From Terriglobia bacterium (GTDB lineage Bacteria > Acidobacteriota > Terriglobia > Acidiferrales > UBA7541), in assembly GCA_020072785.1 (NCBI GenBank), contig JAIQGG010000003.1:62001-126000 (forward strand): 64,000 nucleotides of DNA, in the 5' to 3' direction. Numbering within the stretch: the stretch's first letter is position 1; every line of letters begins with the position of its first letter. The position numbers and the translations under genes are program-made. Under the pieces are notes generated by a model, which saw nothing but the letters and a program-made list of their open reading frames with translations, had not been told where the DNA came from and made no database searches. This document shows, piece by piece, positions 8,944-19,524 of the stretch.

Positions 8944-10071
8944 TTGGATGTGAGTGGTCGCAACCCACAGCAACCACGGTCAGCATTTTGCCTTGTTCTG
9001 CGGACGTTGATGATCTCTTGCCTCGTGGGCGTTGTCTTGACCCTTTCCTATCTTGCGATCTACAGCTTCAGCCTCCAGCGCAACGCTCGCGCCCTTCTCC
9101 GGGACATGCGAACCATTACCGTGGGCAAGAGCACAGGCGAAGAGGCCGTCCAAATCGCCAGGAAATGGCGCGGAATGATTTACATAGAGAAAGAAACCGC
9201 TGGCGCGTCATCCCTTGAGAACCCCGCTCATTATGAAGAAGCCCCGTTGAGCAATTGCATCGCGGATGACTGCAACCTCACGTTATATGTCCAGAACAAG
9301 TGGTCCCAGTGGCACTTCTCTTACTTGGACCAGCGTCCGATGCTTCGTCGCTGGCTGCCCCTCAAGGGCATGGTCGCCTCACTCAAGGTCAGAAAAGGAA
9401 TTGTTACGGAAGAGTATGTAACCCTTGGTCTCGAGGAAGAAGAGCTCTCATACGAGGCGGACACGCAGATCAGCAGCGATCCGTCAATTCGCTCCACTTG
9501 GAACATCACACACCATACAGCCCACAATTCAGGCAGATCTGGCGGCACCCGGATGACAGATCACATCCGCGTACAGGCCACGCCTCTTGCGACTCCGGAA
9601 CAACTTGCCATGGCCCTCGATTTTGATCTTCGCTGCATGCGTCTGGGCGTTCACTGCACCGAATGCCAGTTGCTGCCCAAGATTTGTGAGTACGAAAAGC
9701 ATGGGGACTGGTATTACTTCACCATGCCGCCGGATCTGTTTGTGGCCTTTCAAAAGGCGGTAAACAGCCTGCCCCTCGGAATCACAAGCAAGGCTTTGCA
9801 TACAAGGATCGGAGATGAGAACCCATTCAGAAATTCCGCGGCTCGGATAGACGATGGCAGCCGCCATAGGGGCGGTATCCTGCCTTTCGATTTCCCCGAC
9901 TCTACGGTATTTGCGGACCTGGAACCTGCTCGTTTGACGTACTACCTGAAGAAATGGCGCGAAATCCGCCAGGAACCCCTCCGCGACCGCCGCGTCACCT
10001 TTGTCTTCGACAAAAATGACCGGCTCGCACAGATCGAATCCCACGCCGAAGGAATCCCCAGTCGCCCCTAA
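8944..10071 (+). CDS. Membrane-anchored protein of unknown function
   Basis: Up to 375 residues; I do not recognise the family. The start is uncertain: TTG 8944, GTG 8950 and ATG 9010 are all in frame. A single hydrophobic segment (ISCLVGVVLTLSYLAIYSF) lies near residues 24-42, followed by a long extracytoplasmic region of mixed alpha/beta character. It contains NCIADDC and a HCTECQ...KICEY cluster whose cysteines could form disulfides. The codon use is visibly less GC-biased than in neighbouring genes, which hints at a different history. No partner gene is evident on either side. Confidence 0.72.
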   Translation: MDVSGRNPQQPRSAFCLVLRTLMISCLVGVVLTLSYLAIYSFSLQRNARALLRDMRTITVGKSTGEEAVQIARKWRGMIYIEKETAGASSLENPAHYEEAPLSNCIADDCNLTLYVQNKWSQWHFSYLDQRPMLRRWLPLKGMVASLKVRKGIVTEEYVTLGLEEEELSYEADTQISSDPSIRSTWNITHHTAHNSGRSGGTRMTDHIRVQATPLATPEQLAMALDFDLRCMRLGVHCTECQLLPKICEYEKHGDWYYFTMPPDLFVAFQKAVNSLPLGITSKALHTRIGDENPFRNSAARIDDGSRHRGGILPFDFPDSTVFADLEPARLTYYLKKWREIRQEPLRDRRVTFVFDKNDRLAQIESHAEGIPSRP

Positions 10072-10602
10072 CGCCGGCCTTCCCCGCTCCCCCGCCGCCT
10101 CTTCCGCAATCCCAAGTACCACCGCAAACCATTCGAAACTAGTACCACTCAGTAATAAGTATAGACACGCCATCAACGCCATGCTACCCTGCGCCATGTC
10201 GCTCGCACCTCACCCCCGCCAACTCTCCCCTCGCCGCCCACCCCCTCTCCTTACCTCGTTACCTCATTACCTCTTTTCCTCCCCTCGCTTTATCTCCTGC
10301 ATTCTCAATAACCTGCGCACTCTTTCGCCCCACGGCCACCACGCAACTCCTTTGCAATCAAGCACAACCGCACTCTTTCTGTCGCAACGGCGCCGGTACA
10401 CTCCCTCCCCCTCCGCCCCCCTCACAATGAGACAAAAAAATGCAGCATCCATCCCCATCGGCATGCTCTCCTCTGTCACGACTCTGCAAACCGTGAAACT
10501 TCCCCCCGGCTTATGCGTCTTTACCAAAAGGGTGCTATTTTTGTGTCTCCAGGTCCCGCCCGAATCACCGGCCATACCCGATCGTCCGTTCGTGGAGGAA
10601 AC
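10072..10602. other. Intergenic stretch without a recognisable gene
   Basis: About 530 bases with no convincing coding signal. The + strand is strongly pyrimidine-rich in the middle (TTACCTC occurs three times at about 10253-10280) and an A7 run lies at about 10434. The last hundred bases lead into the first M16 peptidase, whose ribosome-binding site GGAGGA is at about 10592. No RNA gene, terminator or dyad was recognised. Confidence 0.5.
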
Positions 10603-12063
10603 ATGTACGTTCTGAAAGACAATCTTCTCCGTGGCTTCGCGGCCTTCGCCGCGTTCTTGATTTTCCTGCCCTCTCTGGCCCCGCCGGCCGCGGCCGCCCC
10701 GCCTGCCCCACCTGCCCCACCTGCCAAAGACGAGTTCCGCGTTCCGGTCGAGTATTTCAAGCTCCCCAACGGCCTGCGCGTGGTGCTCTCCCCGGACCAC
10801 ACCGCTCCTACCGTCTGCGTCGCCGTCTATTACCGCATCGGATTCCGCATCGAGCCGAAAGACCGCACCGGCTTCGCGCACCTCTTCGAACACATGATGT
10901 TCCAGGGCTCGCAGAACCTGGGCAAGATGGAGTTCATCAAGCTGGTGCAGCAGAACGGCGGGATCCTGAACGGCTCGACGCGCTTCGACTTCACCAACTA
11001 TTTCGAAGTGCTCCCGGCAAACAAGCTGGAAACCGCGCTGTGGGCCGAGGCCGACCGCATGGGCGGGCTGGCCGTGACCGAAGAAAACCTGAAGAACCAG
11101 CAGGGCGTGGTGAGCAACGAAGTGAAGGTGAACGTGCTGAACCGGCCCTACGGCGGCTTCCCCTGGCTGGACATGCCCCAGTACGCCAATTCCAACTGGT
11201 ATAACGCGCACAATTTTTACGGCGACCTGAAAGACATCGAGGCGGCCACGCTGGTGGACGTGCAGTCCTTCTTCAAGACCTACTACGCGCCGAATAACGC
11301 GGCGCTGGCGATCGTCGGGGACTTCGATCCGGCGGAGGCCAGGCGCTTCGTCGAGAAATATTTCGGCGCCCTCAAGCCCTCGCAGCTCCCCGCGCAGCCC
11401 GACCTGACCGAGCCCAAGCAGATCAAGGAAAAGCGCGCGACGAAGACCGACCGCATGGCCAACCGCCCCGCGCTGGCTTTCGCCTATCACATGCCGGAGC
11501 GCAACACCCCGGAATACTACGCCATGGGCGTGATCGACCAGCTGCTGCTGCAGGGCGACGACAGCCTGCTGCACCAGGAACTGGTGCAGAAGCGCGGGCT
11601 GACCGGCGATGTGAGCGGCGGCATCAACATGCTGGGTAACCTCTACGACTACAATGGGCCGATGCTGTGGATCGCCAGCCTCTTCTACGACCCTGCAACC
11701 AATCCCGACACGATCCTGGCCGCCACGGACAGCGCCATCGAGACGCTGCGCAGCAAGCCCGTGGACCAGAAGACGCTGGACCGCGCACGGGTCAAGCTGC
11801 GCTCCGACCTCTACGACAACATGGGCTACCTCGGCGGCTTCGGCCTGGCCGACCTGCTGGCGAGCTTCGCGCTGTTTGACGACAACCCGGCGCGGGTGAA
11901 CTCGCTCGCCGCGGAATTCCAGAAAGTCACTCCGGCGCTGATTCAGAAGACGGCTCAGGAATATCTGACCCCGGCGAACCGCACCGTACTGATCGTCGAA
12001 CCGCAGGCCAAACCGGCGGAGTCTCCCGCCAAAACCCCGGCCGCGCCGGCAACGAACCAGTAG
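10603..12063 (+). CDS. M16 family zinc metallopeptidase, catalytic partner
   Basis: A 486-residue secreted or periplasmic peptidase. The signal peptide (MYVLKDNLLRGFAAFAAFLIF...) is followed by an Ala/Pro-rich linker and two M16 domains. The inverted zinc-binding motif HLFEHMMFQG is intact near residue 90, with the downstream glutamate expected in the NNGVVSNEVK-like block (QQGVVSNEVK). The start at 10603 is supported by GGAGGA eight bases upstream. The gene is followed after 17 bases by a second M16 gene without the motif; together they resemble the two-chain M16B arrangement that degrades peptides inside a closed chamber. Confidence 0.94.
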   Translation: MYVLKDNLLRGFAAFAAFLIFLPSLAPPAAAAPPAPPAPPAKDEFRVPVEYFKLPNGLRVVLSPDHTAPTVCVAVYYRIGFRIEPKDRTGFAHLFEHMMFQGSQNLGKMEFIKLVQQNGGILNGSTRFDFTNYFEVLPANKLETALWAEADRMGGLAVTEENLKNQQGVVSNEVKVNVLNRPYGGFPWLDMPQYANSNWYNAHNFYGDLKDIEAATLVDVQSFFKTYYAPNNAALAIVGDFDPAEARRFVEKYFGALKPSQLPAQPDLTEPKQIKEKRATKTDRMANRPALAFAYHMPERNTPEYYAMGVIDQLLLQGDDSLLHQELVQKRGLTGDVSGGINMLGNLYDYNGPMLWIASLFYDPATNPDTILAATDSAIETLRSKPVDQKTLDRARVKLRSDLYDNMGYLGGFGLADLLASFALFDDNPARVNSLAAEFQKVTPALIQKTAQEYLTPANRTVLIVEPQAKPAESPAKTPAAPATNQ

Positions 12064-12080
12064 GAAGAGGAGAACCGATC

Positions 12081-13496
12081 ATGAAGCGCACTCGCACACC
12101 AAACGGATTGCTGGTTCTGGCTGCATTCTTTTTCGCCATTCCCCTCTTTGCGCAGGCGCCTGCCGCGCCAAAGCAGACGCCGCCGGCGGGCGGTCCGCCG
12201 AAAGCCTTTACCGTGCCGGCGCACGAAAGCTACGCGCTGCCGAACGGCATGCAGGTCACCCTGGTGCCCTACGGCAATCTGCCGAAGGTCACGGTCAGCC
12301 TGGTTCTGCGCGCCGGCCAGGCCAACCAGCCCGCGGAGAAGCTCGGCGTGGCCAGCCTGACCGGCGAGTTGCTGAAAGAGGGCACCGCCACGCGCAGCGC
12401 CAAACAGGTGGCCGAGGAAGCGGCGCAGATGGGCGGGGCGATGGAAATCGGCATGGGCGAGGACGAAAGCTCGATCGCCACGGACGTGCTCTCGGAATAC
12501 GGCCCGGAGGCGGCGCGGCTGGTGGCGGACGTGGCCCGCCACGCCCTGCTGCCCGAGTCGGAACTACCGCGGCTGAAGAACGACGCCCTGCGGCACCTGG
12601 CGATTGCGCGCACCCAGCCGCAGCAAATCGCCTACGAACGCTTCCGCAAAATTCTCTACCCCGATCATCCTTACGGACGGGTGCTGCCGGAGGCGGAAAC
12701 CCTCGAGAAACTGACCATCGCCGATGCCAAACAGTTCTACGCGGAGAATTTCGGCGCGGCCCGCGCGCACCTTTATGTGGCGGGGCGCTTCGACTCCGCA
12801 GCGATGAAGAAAGCCATCGCCGAGAGCTTCGGCGACTGGGCGCGCGGGCCGGCGTCCTCCGTGGCCGTACCGAAGCCGGCGCCGGAGCGCGTGCTGGACG
12901 TTACCGATCGCCCGGGCGCGGCGCAGTCCACGCTGTATGTGGGCCTGCCGGTGCCCCCGGCGGCCAGCCCCGACAATATCCCCCTGGTGGTGACCAACGC
13001 GCTGCTGGGCGGCTCGTTCGGCTCGCGCATCACTTCCAACATCCGCGAGCAGAAGGGCTATACCTACTCGCCGCACAGCGAAATTTCGCGCCGCTACCGG
13101 GACGCCTACTGGGTGGAGACCGCCGACGTCACCACGGGGGTGACCGGCCCGGCGCTCAAGGAGATCTTCGGCGAGATCGAGCGGCTGCAGAAGGAAGCGC
13201 CGCCCGCCGATGAATTGACCGGAATCCAGCGCTATCTCTCCGGGATCTTCGTCATCCAGAACTCCTCGCGGGGGGCGCTGATCAGCCAGTTGCGCTATGT
13301 GAACCTCCAGGGGCTGGGCGAGGAGTACCTGAAAACCTACGTGCAGAAGGTCAACGCCGTGACGCCGGCGGAAGTGCAGCACATCACCGCGCAGTACATC
13401 AAGCCGGAACAGATGACCATCGTGGTCGTGGGGGACAAGGCCAGGATCGGCGAACAGTTGGCGCCGTTCGCCCCGGCCGCACCCGCGGCCAGGTAG
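12081..13496 (+). CDS. M16 family peptidase-like protein, non-catalytic partner
   Basis: A 471-residue secreted M16 protein starting at ATG 12081 behind GAGGAGAA. A signal peptide ends near FAQAPAA. At the position where the zinc motif should be, the sequence reads LGVASLTGELLKEGT, so His, Glu and His are all missing and it should not be catalytic. The substrate-binding block GGSFGSRITSNIREQKGYTYS, with the conserved Arg and Tyr, is intact. This matches the inactive chain of paired M16B enzymes. It is probably co-transcribed and co-folded with the upstream catalytic chain. Confidence 0.94.
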   Translation: MKRTRTPNGLLVLAAFFFAIPLFAQAPAAPKQTPPAGGPPKAFTVPAHESYALPNGMQVTLVPYGNLPKVTVSLVLRAGQANQPAEKLGVASLTGELLKEGTATRSAKQVAEEAAQMGGAMEIGMGEDESSIATDVLSEYGPEAARLVADVARHALLPESELPRLKNDALRHLAIARTQPQQIAYERFRKILYPDHPYGRVLPEAETLEKLTIADAKQFYAENFGAARAHLYVAGRFDSAAMKKAIAESFGDWARGPASSVAVPKPAPERVLDVTDRPGAAQSTLYVGLPVPPAASPDNIPLVVTNALLGGSFGSRITSNIREQKGYTYSPHSEISRRYRDAYWVETADVTTGVTGPALKEIFGEIERLQKEAPPADELTGIQRYLSGIFVIQNSSRGALISQLRYVNLQGLGEEYLKTYVQKVNAVTPAEVQHITAQYIKPEQMTIVVVGDKARIGEQLAPFAPAAPAAR

Positions 13497-13517
13497 GGGC
13501 ATCGCGCTCCCCGGGAT

Positions 13518-15083
13518 TTACGGGATGCGCGGCGTGCGCCGCCGGTTCGCCGGGGCGGGAGGAGCGCCGCGCTTCTTGCGCTGCGCTTTTTCCGAATAGA
13601 GTTTTTCGTCGGCCTGCGAGAGCAGCTTTTGAATGCGCTCGCCGTCTCCCTGATAGACGCTGACGCCGATACTCGCGGAGATGGGTGGCTGCTCCGTGCC
13701 GCCGGCCATCACCGCGCGGATGCGCTCGACCACCCGCCGCGCTTCTTCCTCGCCCGTTTCCGGAAGTACCAGGGCAAATTCGTCGCCGCCGTAGCGCGCG
13801 GCCGTGTCCACGGCGCGGCAGTGCACGCGCAGGATGTCCGAGACGCGGACGATGGCGCGCGTGCCGGTCAGATGCCCGAACGTGTCGTTGATCTGCTTGA
13901 GGCCATCCAGGTCCAGGAGGAGGACGGAGAAAGGCCGGCCGCTGCGGTTGGTGCGCTCGGTCTCGGCCTCCAGGACGTCGAGCAGGCGGCGGTAGTTAGC
14001 CAGACCGGTGAGGGGATCGCTGGTGGCGAGATGGCGCACCTGCTGGAACAGGCGCGCGTTGTCGAGCAGCGCGCCGCCGAGCGCTACGGCGTAGCTGGTC
14101 ACCTGCAGACCCTGGGCCAGCAGGAACGGCCCGTCCAGCAGGCGCACAGACTGCGAGGCCGCAAGCTGCGCGGCAAGGCACAGCCAGACTGCGGCGTAGA
14201 TCGTGCGGTCGAAGGCGGAATCGGCGTAGAACAGGCGTCCGCGATAGCCGAACAGGGCCAGGAAAAACAGCGCTGCGGGAAGCAACTGCAGCGGATTGGG
14301 GACGAGCGCGCCGGGCTGCGCCGAAATTTCCGCGGGAAGATGCGGCAGCGCGGCAGTGATCAGATAAGTGAGACCCACGACGCTCAGAAGCGCGGCGGCG
14401 GTCTCTCCCTTGGGATGCCGCGATTTCGGAAGGAACCAGTCCACCAGATAGGCGGCGACGAAGAGCAGGCAAAGCAGCAGGCGGTTCACCCACCAGGACA
14501 CCGGAGCCCAGAAAAGGTGCACCGCGGACTCGCGCGAAAACTGGAAAAAGAAGACGCTGGAGGCTATGAGGATGGCGCCCGAGAGCAGGAAGCCCGCGCC
14601 GAGGAGCAGCGAGACACGGTCCTGCGTGCCGTAAAAACGCACGATGGCCACGGCGGCGAAAACCACCGCCAGCAGCCCGGCAATGACCTGTATGTAGCCG
14701 TGCAGATCGGAATCGGGCTGCAGCGGCGTGTGGCGCAGCCACAAGGCCAGTCCGAGAATTGCCAGGAATCCGCCGGTGTGAAACAGAAATACCGAGAGCG
14801 TGGAAGGGCCCGCCGCCGGACGTTCCTCCCCCACGCTACGTGCGTCCGGGTTGGGTGGGCGTGCAGGTTTCGTATGCAGCGGAATCTCCTCCAGGACCGA
14901 GGGACCACTACCAGCATGCGCGAAACGCCAAGCTCTTGGAAACTGGTCGAAAGAACAGGTGTGGCCGGAGAGCGACCTCTGCCAGCCTCCGGCGGCTTGC
15001 GGCCTGAGCAGCACGTGCCGCAAAGTACATGCTTCGCAGGGCGTCCAGCGAGACGCGGGGTGGCTTCCACGCAAATTCCGCAA
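13518..15083 (-). CDS. Membrane diguanylate cyclase (GGDEF) with intact I-site
   Basis: The C-terminal domain carries [19 protein letters not shown], the catalytic motif for making cyclic di-GMP from two GTP. The RAVD at exactly five residues before GGDEF is an inhibitory I-site (RxxD), so product feedback is expected. Ahead of it are about seven hydrophobic segments (from [19 protein letters not shown] onward) that form a membrane sensor of unknown input. The first 80-odd residues of the longest frame are not convincing and overlap the divergent permease, so the true start is probably near 14880; no in-frame ATG there settles it. Confidence 0.9.
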   Translation of the reverse strand: MRNLRGSHPASRWTPCEACTLRHVLLRPQAAGGWQRSLSGHTCSFDQFPRAWRFAHAGSGPSVLEEIPLHTKPARPPNPDARSVGEERPAAGPSTLSVFLFHTGGFLAILGLALWLRHTPLQPDSDLHGYIQVIAGLLAVVFAAVAIVRFYGTQDRVSLLLGAGFLLSGAILIASSVFFFQFSRESAVHLFWAPVSWWVNRLLLCLLFVAAYLVDWFLPKSRHPKGETAAALLSVVGLTYLITAALPHLPAEISAQPGALVPNPLQLLPAALFFLALFGYRGRLFYADSAFDRTIYAAVWLCLAAQLAASQSVRLLDGPFLLAQGLQVTSYAVALGGALLDNARLFQQVRHLATSDPLTGLANYRRLLDVLEAETERTNRSGRPFSVLLLDLDGLKQINDTFGHLTGTRAIVRVSDILRVHCRAVDTAARYGGDEFALVLPETGEEEARRVVERIRAVMAGGTEQPPISASIGVSVYQGDGERIQKLLSQADEKLYSEKAQRKKRGAPPAPANRRRTPRIP

Positions 15084-15121
15084 TCTTGGCCTGGCAAAGA
15101 AGGGGCGCAGGAGAAACGTTC

Positions 15122-16465
15122 GTGACGGCCGAACCGAAATCCGGCGGAGGGCCGCGCCTGCGGCGCACGCTAACGCTGGGGGACCTGATCCTCTACGGCG
15201 TGATCGTGATCCAGCCGGTGGCGCCCATGTCCGTCTTCGGGGTGCTGAGCGAGCGCGGCCGCGGCCACGTGGTCACCGCGCTGCTCATCGCCATGGTGGC
15301 CATGCTCTTCACCGGCATCAGCTACGGGCGCATGGCGCGAGCCTACCCCAGCGCGGGCTCGGCCTTCACCTACGTGGCGCAGGAGATTCATCCTGGGGCG
15401 GGCTACGTCACCGGCTGGAGCATGGTGATGGACTACATACTGAACCCGTTGATCTGCACGATCTGGTGCGCGCAGCAGGCCCATCAGTTCGCCCCCGGCG
15501 TACCGGTCTTCGCCTGGAAGATTTTCTTCGCCGTAGTTTTTACGCTGCTGAACATCCGCGGGGTCAAGACCTCCGCGCGCATCAACGCCGGCATGGCCGC
15601 GGGAATGGGTGCGGTGATCGCGGTGATCTTCGTGGCCGCAGTGCGCTTCCTCTTCAGCCATCCGCACAGCGACCCGGCCTTTTTCACGCGGCCCTTCTAC
15701 GACCCGCAGACGTTCAGCTACGGGGGCCTGTTCGGGTGCACTTCTATCGCCGTGCTCACCTACATCGGTTTCGACGGCATCTCCACGCTTTCCGAAGAGG
15801 CGGAAAATCCGCGGCGCAACATCCTGCTGGCCACGGTGCTCACCTGCGTGGTCATCGGCCTGCTTTCCGCCGTGGAAGTTTACGCGGCGCAACTGGTCTG
15901 GCCGGCTGCACAGCCCTTTCCGGATGTGGACACGGCGTATGTGCACGTGGCGGGGCGCATGTGGGCGCCGCTGTTCGGCGTGGTGGGCTTCACGCTGTTG
16001 CTGGCGAATTTCGGCTCGGGCATGGGCGCGCAACTGGGCGCGGCGCGGCTGCTCTACGGCATGGGCCGCAGCAACGCCCTGCCGAAATCATTTTTCGGCG
16101 CGGTGGACGCCAAGCACCGCGTTCCGCGAAACAACGTCTTCTTCATCGGCGCGATCGTGCTGCTCGGCTCGTTCAGGCTCTCCTACGGCCTAGGCGCGGA
16201 GATGCTCAATTTCGGCGCGCTGATCGCCTTCATGGGCGTCAACGCCGCGGCCTTCCTGCGCTATTACGTGCGCGAGCCGGAGAAGAAGCTGGCCCATCTG
16301 CTTCCGCCGGTGCTCGGTTTCCTCATCTGCCTGGGGTTGTGGCTGAACCTGAGCCGCCCGGCGATGATTGCGGGCTCGGTGTGGATGGCGCTAGGGATCG
16401 CCTTCGGGGTCTGGAAGACACGCGGGTTCCGCAATCCGCTGTCGTTCGAAATCCCCGAAGAATAA
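15122..16465 (+). CDS. Amino acid permease, APC superfamily
   Basis: A 447-residue inner-membrane transporter with about twelve hydrophobic helices. The N-terminal [22 protein letters not shown] and the [21 protein letters not shown] block are typical of APC-family amino acid/polyamine transporters; the latter corresponds to the substrate-lining region of helices 2-3. The GTG at 15122 is chosen because AGGAGA lies about nine bases upstream and the preceding in-frame residues are not membrane-like. Substrate not predictable. It is divergent from the diguanylate cyclase and is followed by glpK. Confidence 0.9.
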   Translation: MTAEPKSGGGPRLRRTLTLGDLILYGVIVIQPVAPMSVFGVLSERGRGHVVTALLIAMVAMLFTGISYGRMARAYPSAGSAFTYVAQEIHPGAGYVTGWSMVMDYILNPLICTIWCAQQAHQFAPGVPVFAWKIFFAVVFTLLNIRGVKTSARINAGMAAGMGAVIAVIFVAAVRFLFSHPHSDPAFFTRPFYDPQTFSYGGLFGCTSIAVLTYIGFDGISTLSEEAENPRRNILLATVLTCVVIGLLSAVEVYAAQLVWPAAQPFPDVDTAYVHVAGRMWAPLFGVVGFTLLLANFGSGMGAQLGAARLLYGMGRSNALPKSFFGAVDAKHRVPRNNVFFIGAIVLLGSFRLSYGLGAEMLNFGALIAFMGVNAAAFLRYYVREPEKKLAHLLPPVLGFLICLGLWLNLSRPAMIAGSVWMALGIAFGVWKTRGFRNPLSFEIPEE

Positions 16466-16593
16466 TGCTCGCCGCCGGTCTTTCCCTCTGGGTAAGCAGG
16501 AAACCTTCGCTGGCGTTTTCGCGGAATTTTGCGTATGACGGAAGCTTGCTTCCGGCACCCGTTACCTGCCGGATGCGCGCCAGGATAGCAACC

Positions 16594-18096
16594 GTGACGC
16601 AGAACTACATCGCAGCGCTCGACCAGGGCACCACCAGCACCCGCTGCATGATCTTTGACCGCGCCGCACGGATCGTCGCCGTGGCCCAGAAAGAACACGA
16701 GCAGATCTTCCCCAAGCCCGGCTGGGTCGAACACGATCCGCTGGAGATCGTGCGCCGCACTCAGGAAGTGATCGCGGAAGCCCTGGAGCAGCGCGGCCTG
16801 CGCGCCACGGATCTCGCCGCCATTGGCATCACCAACCAGCGCGAAACCTCCATCGTCTGGGAGCGCCAGACCGGGCGGCCGGTCTATAACGCCATCGTCT
16901 GGCAGGACATGCGCGTCGCCGAGGACGTGGCGCGCTACTCCGCCGCGGGCGGGCAGGACCGCTTCCGTGCGCAGACGGGCCTGCCACTGAGCACCTATTT
17001 CAGCGGGCTGAAGTTGCGCTGGATCCTCCAAAATGTGCCGGGGGCACGAGCCCGCGCGGAAGCCGGCGAGCTGCTCTTTGGCACCGTGGACAGCTACCTG
17101 GCCTGGCACCTTACCGGCGGCCCGAATGGCGGCATGCACCTCACCGACGTAACCAACGCCAGCCGCACCCAGCTCCTGAACCTGGCCACGCTCGATTGGG
17201 ACGAGGCCATCCTCGCCGCGTTCGAAATTCCCCGCGCCATCCTCCCGCGGGTCCGCTCGAGCAGCGAGGTCTACGGCACGGCCACGTTAGCGGAGATCGC
17301 CGGCGTGCCCGTGGCGGGCATTCTCGGCGACCAGCAGGCCGCCCTGGTGGGGCAAGCCTGCTTCCAGCCGGGCGATGTGAAAAACACCTACGGCACAGGC
17401 TGCTTCCTGCTGATGAACACCGGGGAGCGTATCGTGCCCTCGAAGTCCGGCCTGCTGACCACCGTGGCCTACCAGTTCGGCCAGGAGAAGCCACGCTATG
17501 CGCTGGAAGGCAGCGTGGCCATCACCGGCGCACTGGTGCAGTGGCTGCGCGACAATCTCGGACTCATCGAAAAAAGCAGCGACATCGAGGCCCTGGCTCG
17601 CACGGTTCCGGACAACGGTGGCGTCTATTTTGTGCCGGCTTTTTCCGGGCTCTACGCCCCCTACTGGAAGGCCAGCGCGCGCGGAGTTATCGCCGGGCTG
17701 ACGCGCTACGCCAACCGCGGGCACCTGGCACGCGCGGCCCTGGAAGCCACCGCCTTCCAGACCCGCGAAGTCGTGGAAGCCATGGAGCAGGATTCGGGTA
17801 TCGCGCTCGATTCCCTGCGCGTGGATGGCGGCATGGTCCGCAATGATCTGCTGATGCAGTTTCAGGCGGACATCCTCAATCGCGAAGTCCTGCGTCCGGC
17901 GATTCAGGAGACCACGGCGCTGGGCGCGGCCTACGCCGCGGGCCTGGCCGTGAAGTTTTTTGCGGATACGAAAGAACTGCGCGCCCACTGGGCCGTGGAC
18001 CACACCTGGAAGCCGCAACTCGCGGAAGCGCGGCGCGCGGAAATGTACCGCCAGTGGAAGAAGGCGGTGACGCGCTCATTCGACTGGGTGGACTGA
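16594..18096 (+). CDS. glpK: Glycerol kinase
   Basis: This enzyme phosphorylates glycerol to sn-glycerol 3-phosphate with ATP. The FGGY-family blocks are clear: [16 protein letters not shown] at the N-terminus, [40 protein letters not shown] and [14 protein letters not shown], ending with [18 protein letters not shown]. The GTG 16594 ([12 protein letters not shown]) with AGGA upstream is preferred; an in-frame ATG at 16573 would add seven residues. The length of 500 residues is normal. glpF follows after 19 bases, so the two form a glycerol uptake and activation operon. Confidence 0.97.
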   Translation: MTQNYIAALDQGTTSTRCMIFDRAARIVAVAQKEHEQIFPKPGWVEHDPLEIVRRTQEVIAEALEQRGLRATDLAAIGITNQRETSIVWERQTGRPVYNAIVWQDMRVAEDVARYSAAGGQDRFRAQTGLPLSTYFSGLKLRWILQNVPGARARAEAGELLFGTVDSYLAWHLTGGPNGGMHLTDVTNASRTQLLNLATLDWDEAILAAFEIPRAILPRVRSSSEVYGTATLAEIAGVPVAGILGDQQAALVGQACFQPGDVKNTYGTGCFLLMNTGERIVPSKSGLLTTVAYQFGQEKPRYALEGSVAITGALVQWLRDNLGLIEKSSDIEALARTVPDNGGVYFVPAFSGLYAPYWKASARGVIAGLTRYANRGHLARAALEATAFQTREVVEAMEQDSGIALDSLRVDGGMVRNDLLMQFQADILNREVLRPAIQETTALGAAYAAGLAVKFFADTKELRAHWAVDHTWKPQLAEARRAEMYRQWKKAVTRSFDWVD

Positions 18097-18115
18097 TGCG
18101 AGGAGGAGTAGAACG

Positions 18116-18844
18116 ATGACATCCCCGTTGGTGGGCGAATTCCTGGGCACCATGATGCTGATTCTGCTGGGCGACGGCGCGGTGGCCGGCGTTCTGCTGA
18201 AACGCTCGAAAGGGGAAGGCTCGGGCTGGATGGTGATCACCACCGGATGGGCGCTGGCGGTAATGACCGGCGTTTTTACGGCCATCGCCTGCGGCAGCGC
18301 CGACGCCCACCTGAATCCCGCGGTGACCCTGGGCATGGCCGTGCGCTCCGCCAATTTTGCGAAGTTCGCGCCGTATCTTGCGGCGCAACTGCTCGGCGCG
18401 CTGGCTGGCAGCGCCCTTGTCTGGCTGCACTATCTTCCGCACTGGAAAGAGACGCCGGATGCCGAACGGAAGCTGGCCTGCTTCTGCACCACGCCGGCGA
18501 TCCGCAACTTCGCGGCGAATCTCTTGAGCGAAATCGTCGCCACGTTCGTCCTGGTATTCGTGGCGGGCGCGATCTTTTCGAAGGCCGTGGCCGCGGCGGG
18601 ACCTGCTGCCGGACTCGGGCCGTATCTGGTGGGCAGCCTGGTCTGGGGTATCGGACTCTCGCTCGGCGGAACGACAGGCTATGCCATCAACCCCGCGCGC
18701 GATTTCGGCCCCCGCCTGGCGCACGCGCTTCTGCCCATCGCCGGCAAGGGGGGCTCGGACTGGGGCTATGCGCCGGTGCCGGTGCTGGGCCCTCTCGTGG
18801 GTGGCGCGCTCGCCGGCGTGCTGATGCGCTTCCTCGCGTTCTGA
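18116..18844 (+). CDS. glpF: Glycerol uptake facilitator (MIP/aquaglyceroporin)
   Basis: A 242-residue inner-membrane channel with six hydrophobic helices and the two half-helix NPA motifs: DAHLNPAVTLGMAV near residue 63 and GYAINPARDFGPRL near 190. The Asp after the second NPA (NPARD) and a Gly/Leu-rich filter favour glycerol over water. A strong AGGAGG site precedes ATG 18116. Position directly behind glpK supports glycerol as substrate, because entering glycerol would be trapped by phosphorylation. Confidence 0.95.
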   Translation: MTSPLVGEFLGTMMLILLGDGAVAGVLLKRSKGEGSGWMVITTGWALAVMTGVFTAIACGSADAHLNPAVTLGMAVRSANFAKFAPYLAAQLLGALAGSALVWLHYLPHWKETPDAERKLACFCTTPAIRNFAANLLSEIVATFVLVFVAGAIFSKAVAAAGPAAGLGPYLVGSLVWGIGLSLGGTTGYAINPARDFGPRLAHALLPIAGKGGSDWGYAPVPVLGPLVGGALAGVLMRFLAF

Positions 18845-18929
18845 GCAAACACTGCGAGGAGACGGGGCGGAGGATATGCTGCGCAAACGGGGGCGCGGAA
18901 AGCACCGCGAATGACAAAGAGGTACGGGC

Positions 18930-19379
18930 TCAGGTCCGCGAAGTCTTCTTCAGATCCCGCAGCAATTCTTTCTTGCGTACCACGGTGCGCGCCATCACAT
19001 CCAGCGTGGTGTCCTGGAGATACTCCAGAAAGCCCGCGCGCAAATCCTTCCACTGGTCGTGCAGCGGACAGGGGGCATCGTCCGAACAGCGCTCCAACCC
19101 CACAGCGCACTCCTGAAACTGATCAAGCCCGTCGGTCGCCGCCACCACGTCACGCAGGGTGATGAGTTCCGCGCGGCGCGCCAGTTGGAAGCCGCCGCCG
19201 GGCCCGCGCCGCGACTTGAGCAGCCCCTTTCGCACCAGTTCCTGCAGAATCTTGCTGAGCACCGGAGCCGGGAGGCTTTCCGCCGTGGCAATCTCATCGG
19301 CACGTGCCGTCCCGTCCTTGGCAGACGCCAGATTGGACAGGGCCCGGATTGCGTACTCACAAGGTTTTGAATAGATCAT
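18930..19379 (-). CDS. Rrf2 family transcriptional regulator, Fe-S type (first of a divergent pair)
   Basis: A 149-residue winged-helix regulator beginning MIYSKPCEYAIRALSNLA, the Rrf2 N-terminal helix. The recognition helix region is LPAPVLSKILQELVRKGLL, with RRGPGGGFQLAR as the wing. Three cysteines in ECAVGLERCSDDAPCPLHD match the cluster-binding spacing of IscR/NsrR-type Rrf2 proteins, so it likely holds an iron-sulfur cluster and senses oxygen, nitric oxide or iron status. It is divergent from a second Rrf2 gene with about 200 bases between them. A good promoter lies at 19399-19427. Confidence 0.92.
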   Translation of the reverse strand: MIYSKPCEYAIRALSNLASAKDGTARADEIATAESLPAPVLSKILQELVRKGLLKSRRGPGGGFQLARRAELITLRDVVAATDGLDQFQECAVGLERCSDDAPCPLHDQWKDLRAGFLEYLQDTTLDVMARTVVRKKELLRDLKKTSRT

Positions 19380-19398
19380 GGATGGGGCCCCGCTCGCG

Positions 19399-19427
19399 AT
19401 TATTGCCTACCCGCCACGGCTCGTCAA
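19399..19427 (-). promoter_or_regulatory. Sigma-70-type promoter of the minus-strand Rrf2 gene
   Basis: On the minus strand, TTGACG (19427-19422) and AATAAT (19404-19399) are separated by exactly 17 bases, each one mismatch from consensus. The start codon is 20 bases further down at 19379. Confidence 0.6.
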
Positions 19428-19524
19428 TACGGCTTTAACTGTCCTTCTGGTTATTACTTTTCAATTCGCCAGTGGGTCATCTCCGAAATCCGCAGCTGGC
19501 TGCGAGCAAGACGAAGATTTGGAC

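Noticed and set aside
16532-16560. Hairpin CGGAAGC-TT-GCTTCCG between permease and glpK
   Set aside because: Two-base loop and no T run; not convincing as a terminator.
14800-16593. Long 5' extension of the glycerol kinase frame
   Set aside because: The extension is Arg/His-rich and overlaps the APC permease in another frame; kinase homology begins at GTG 16594.
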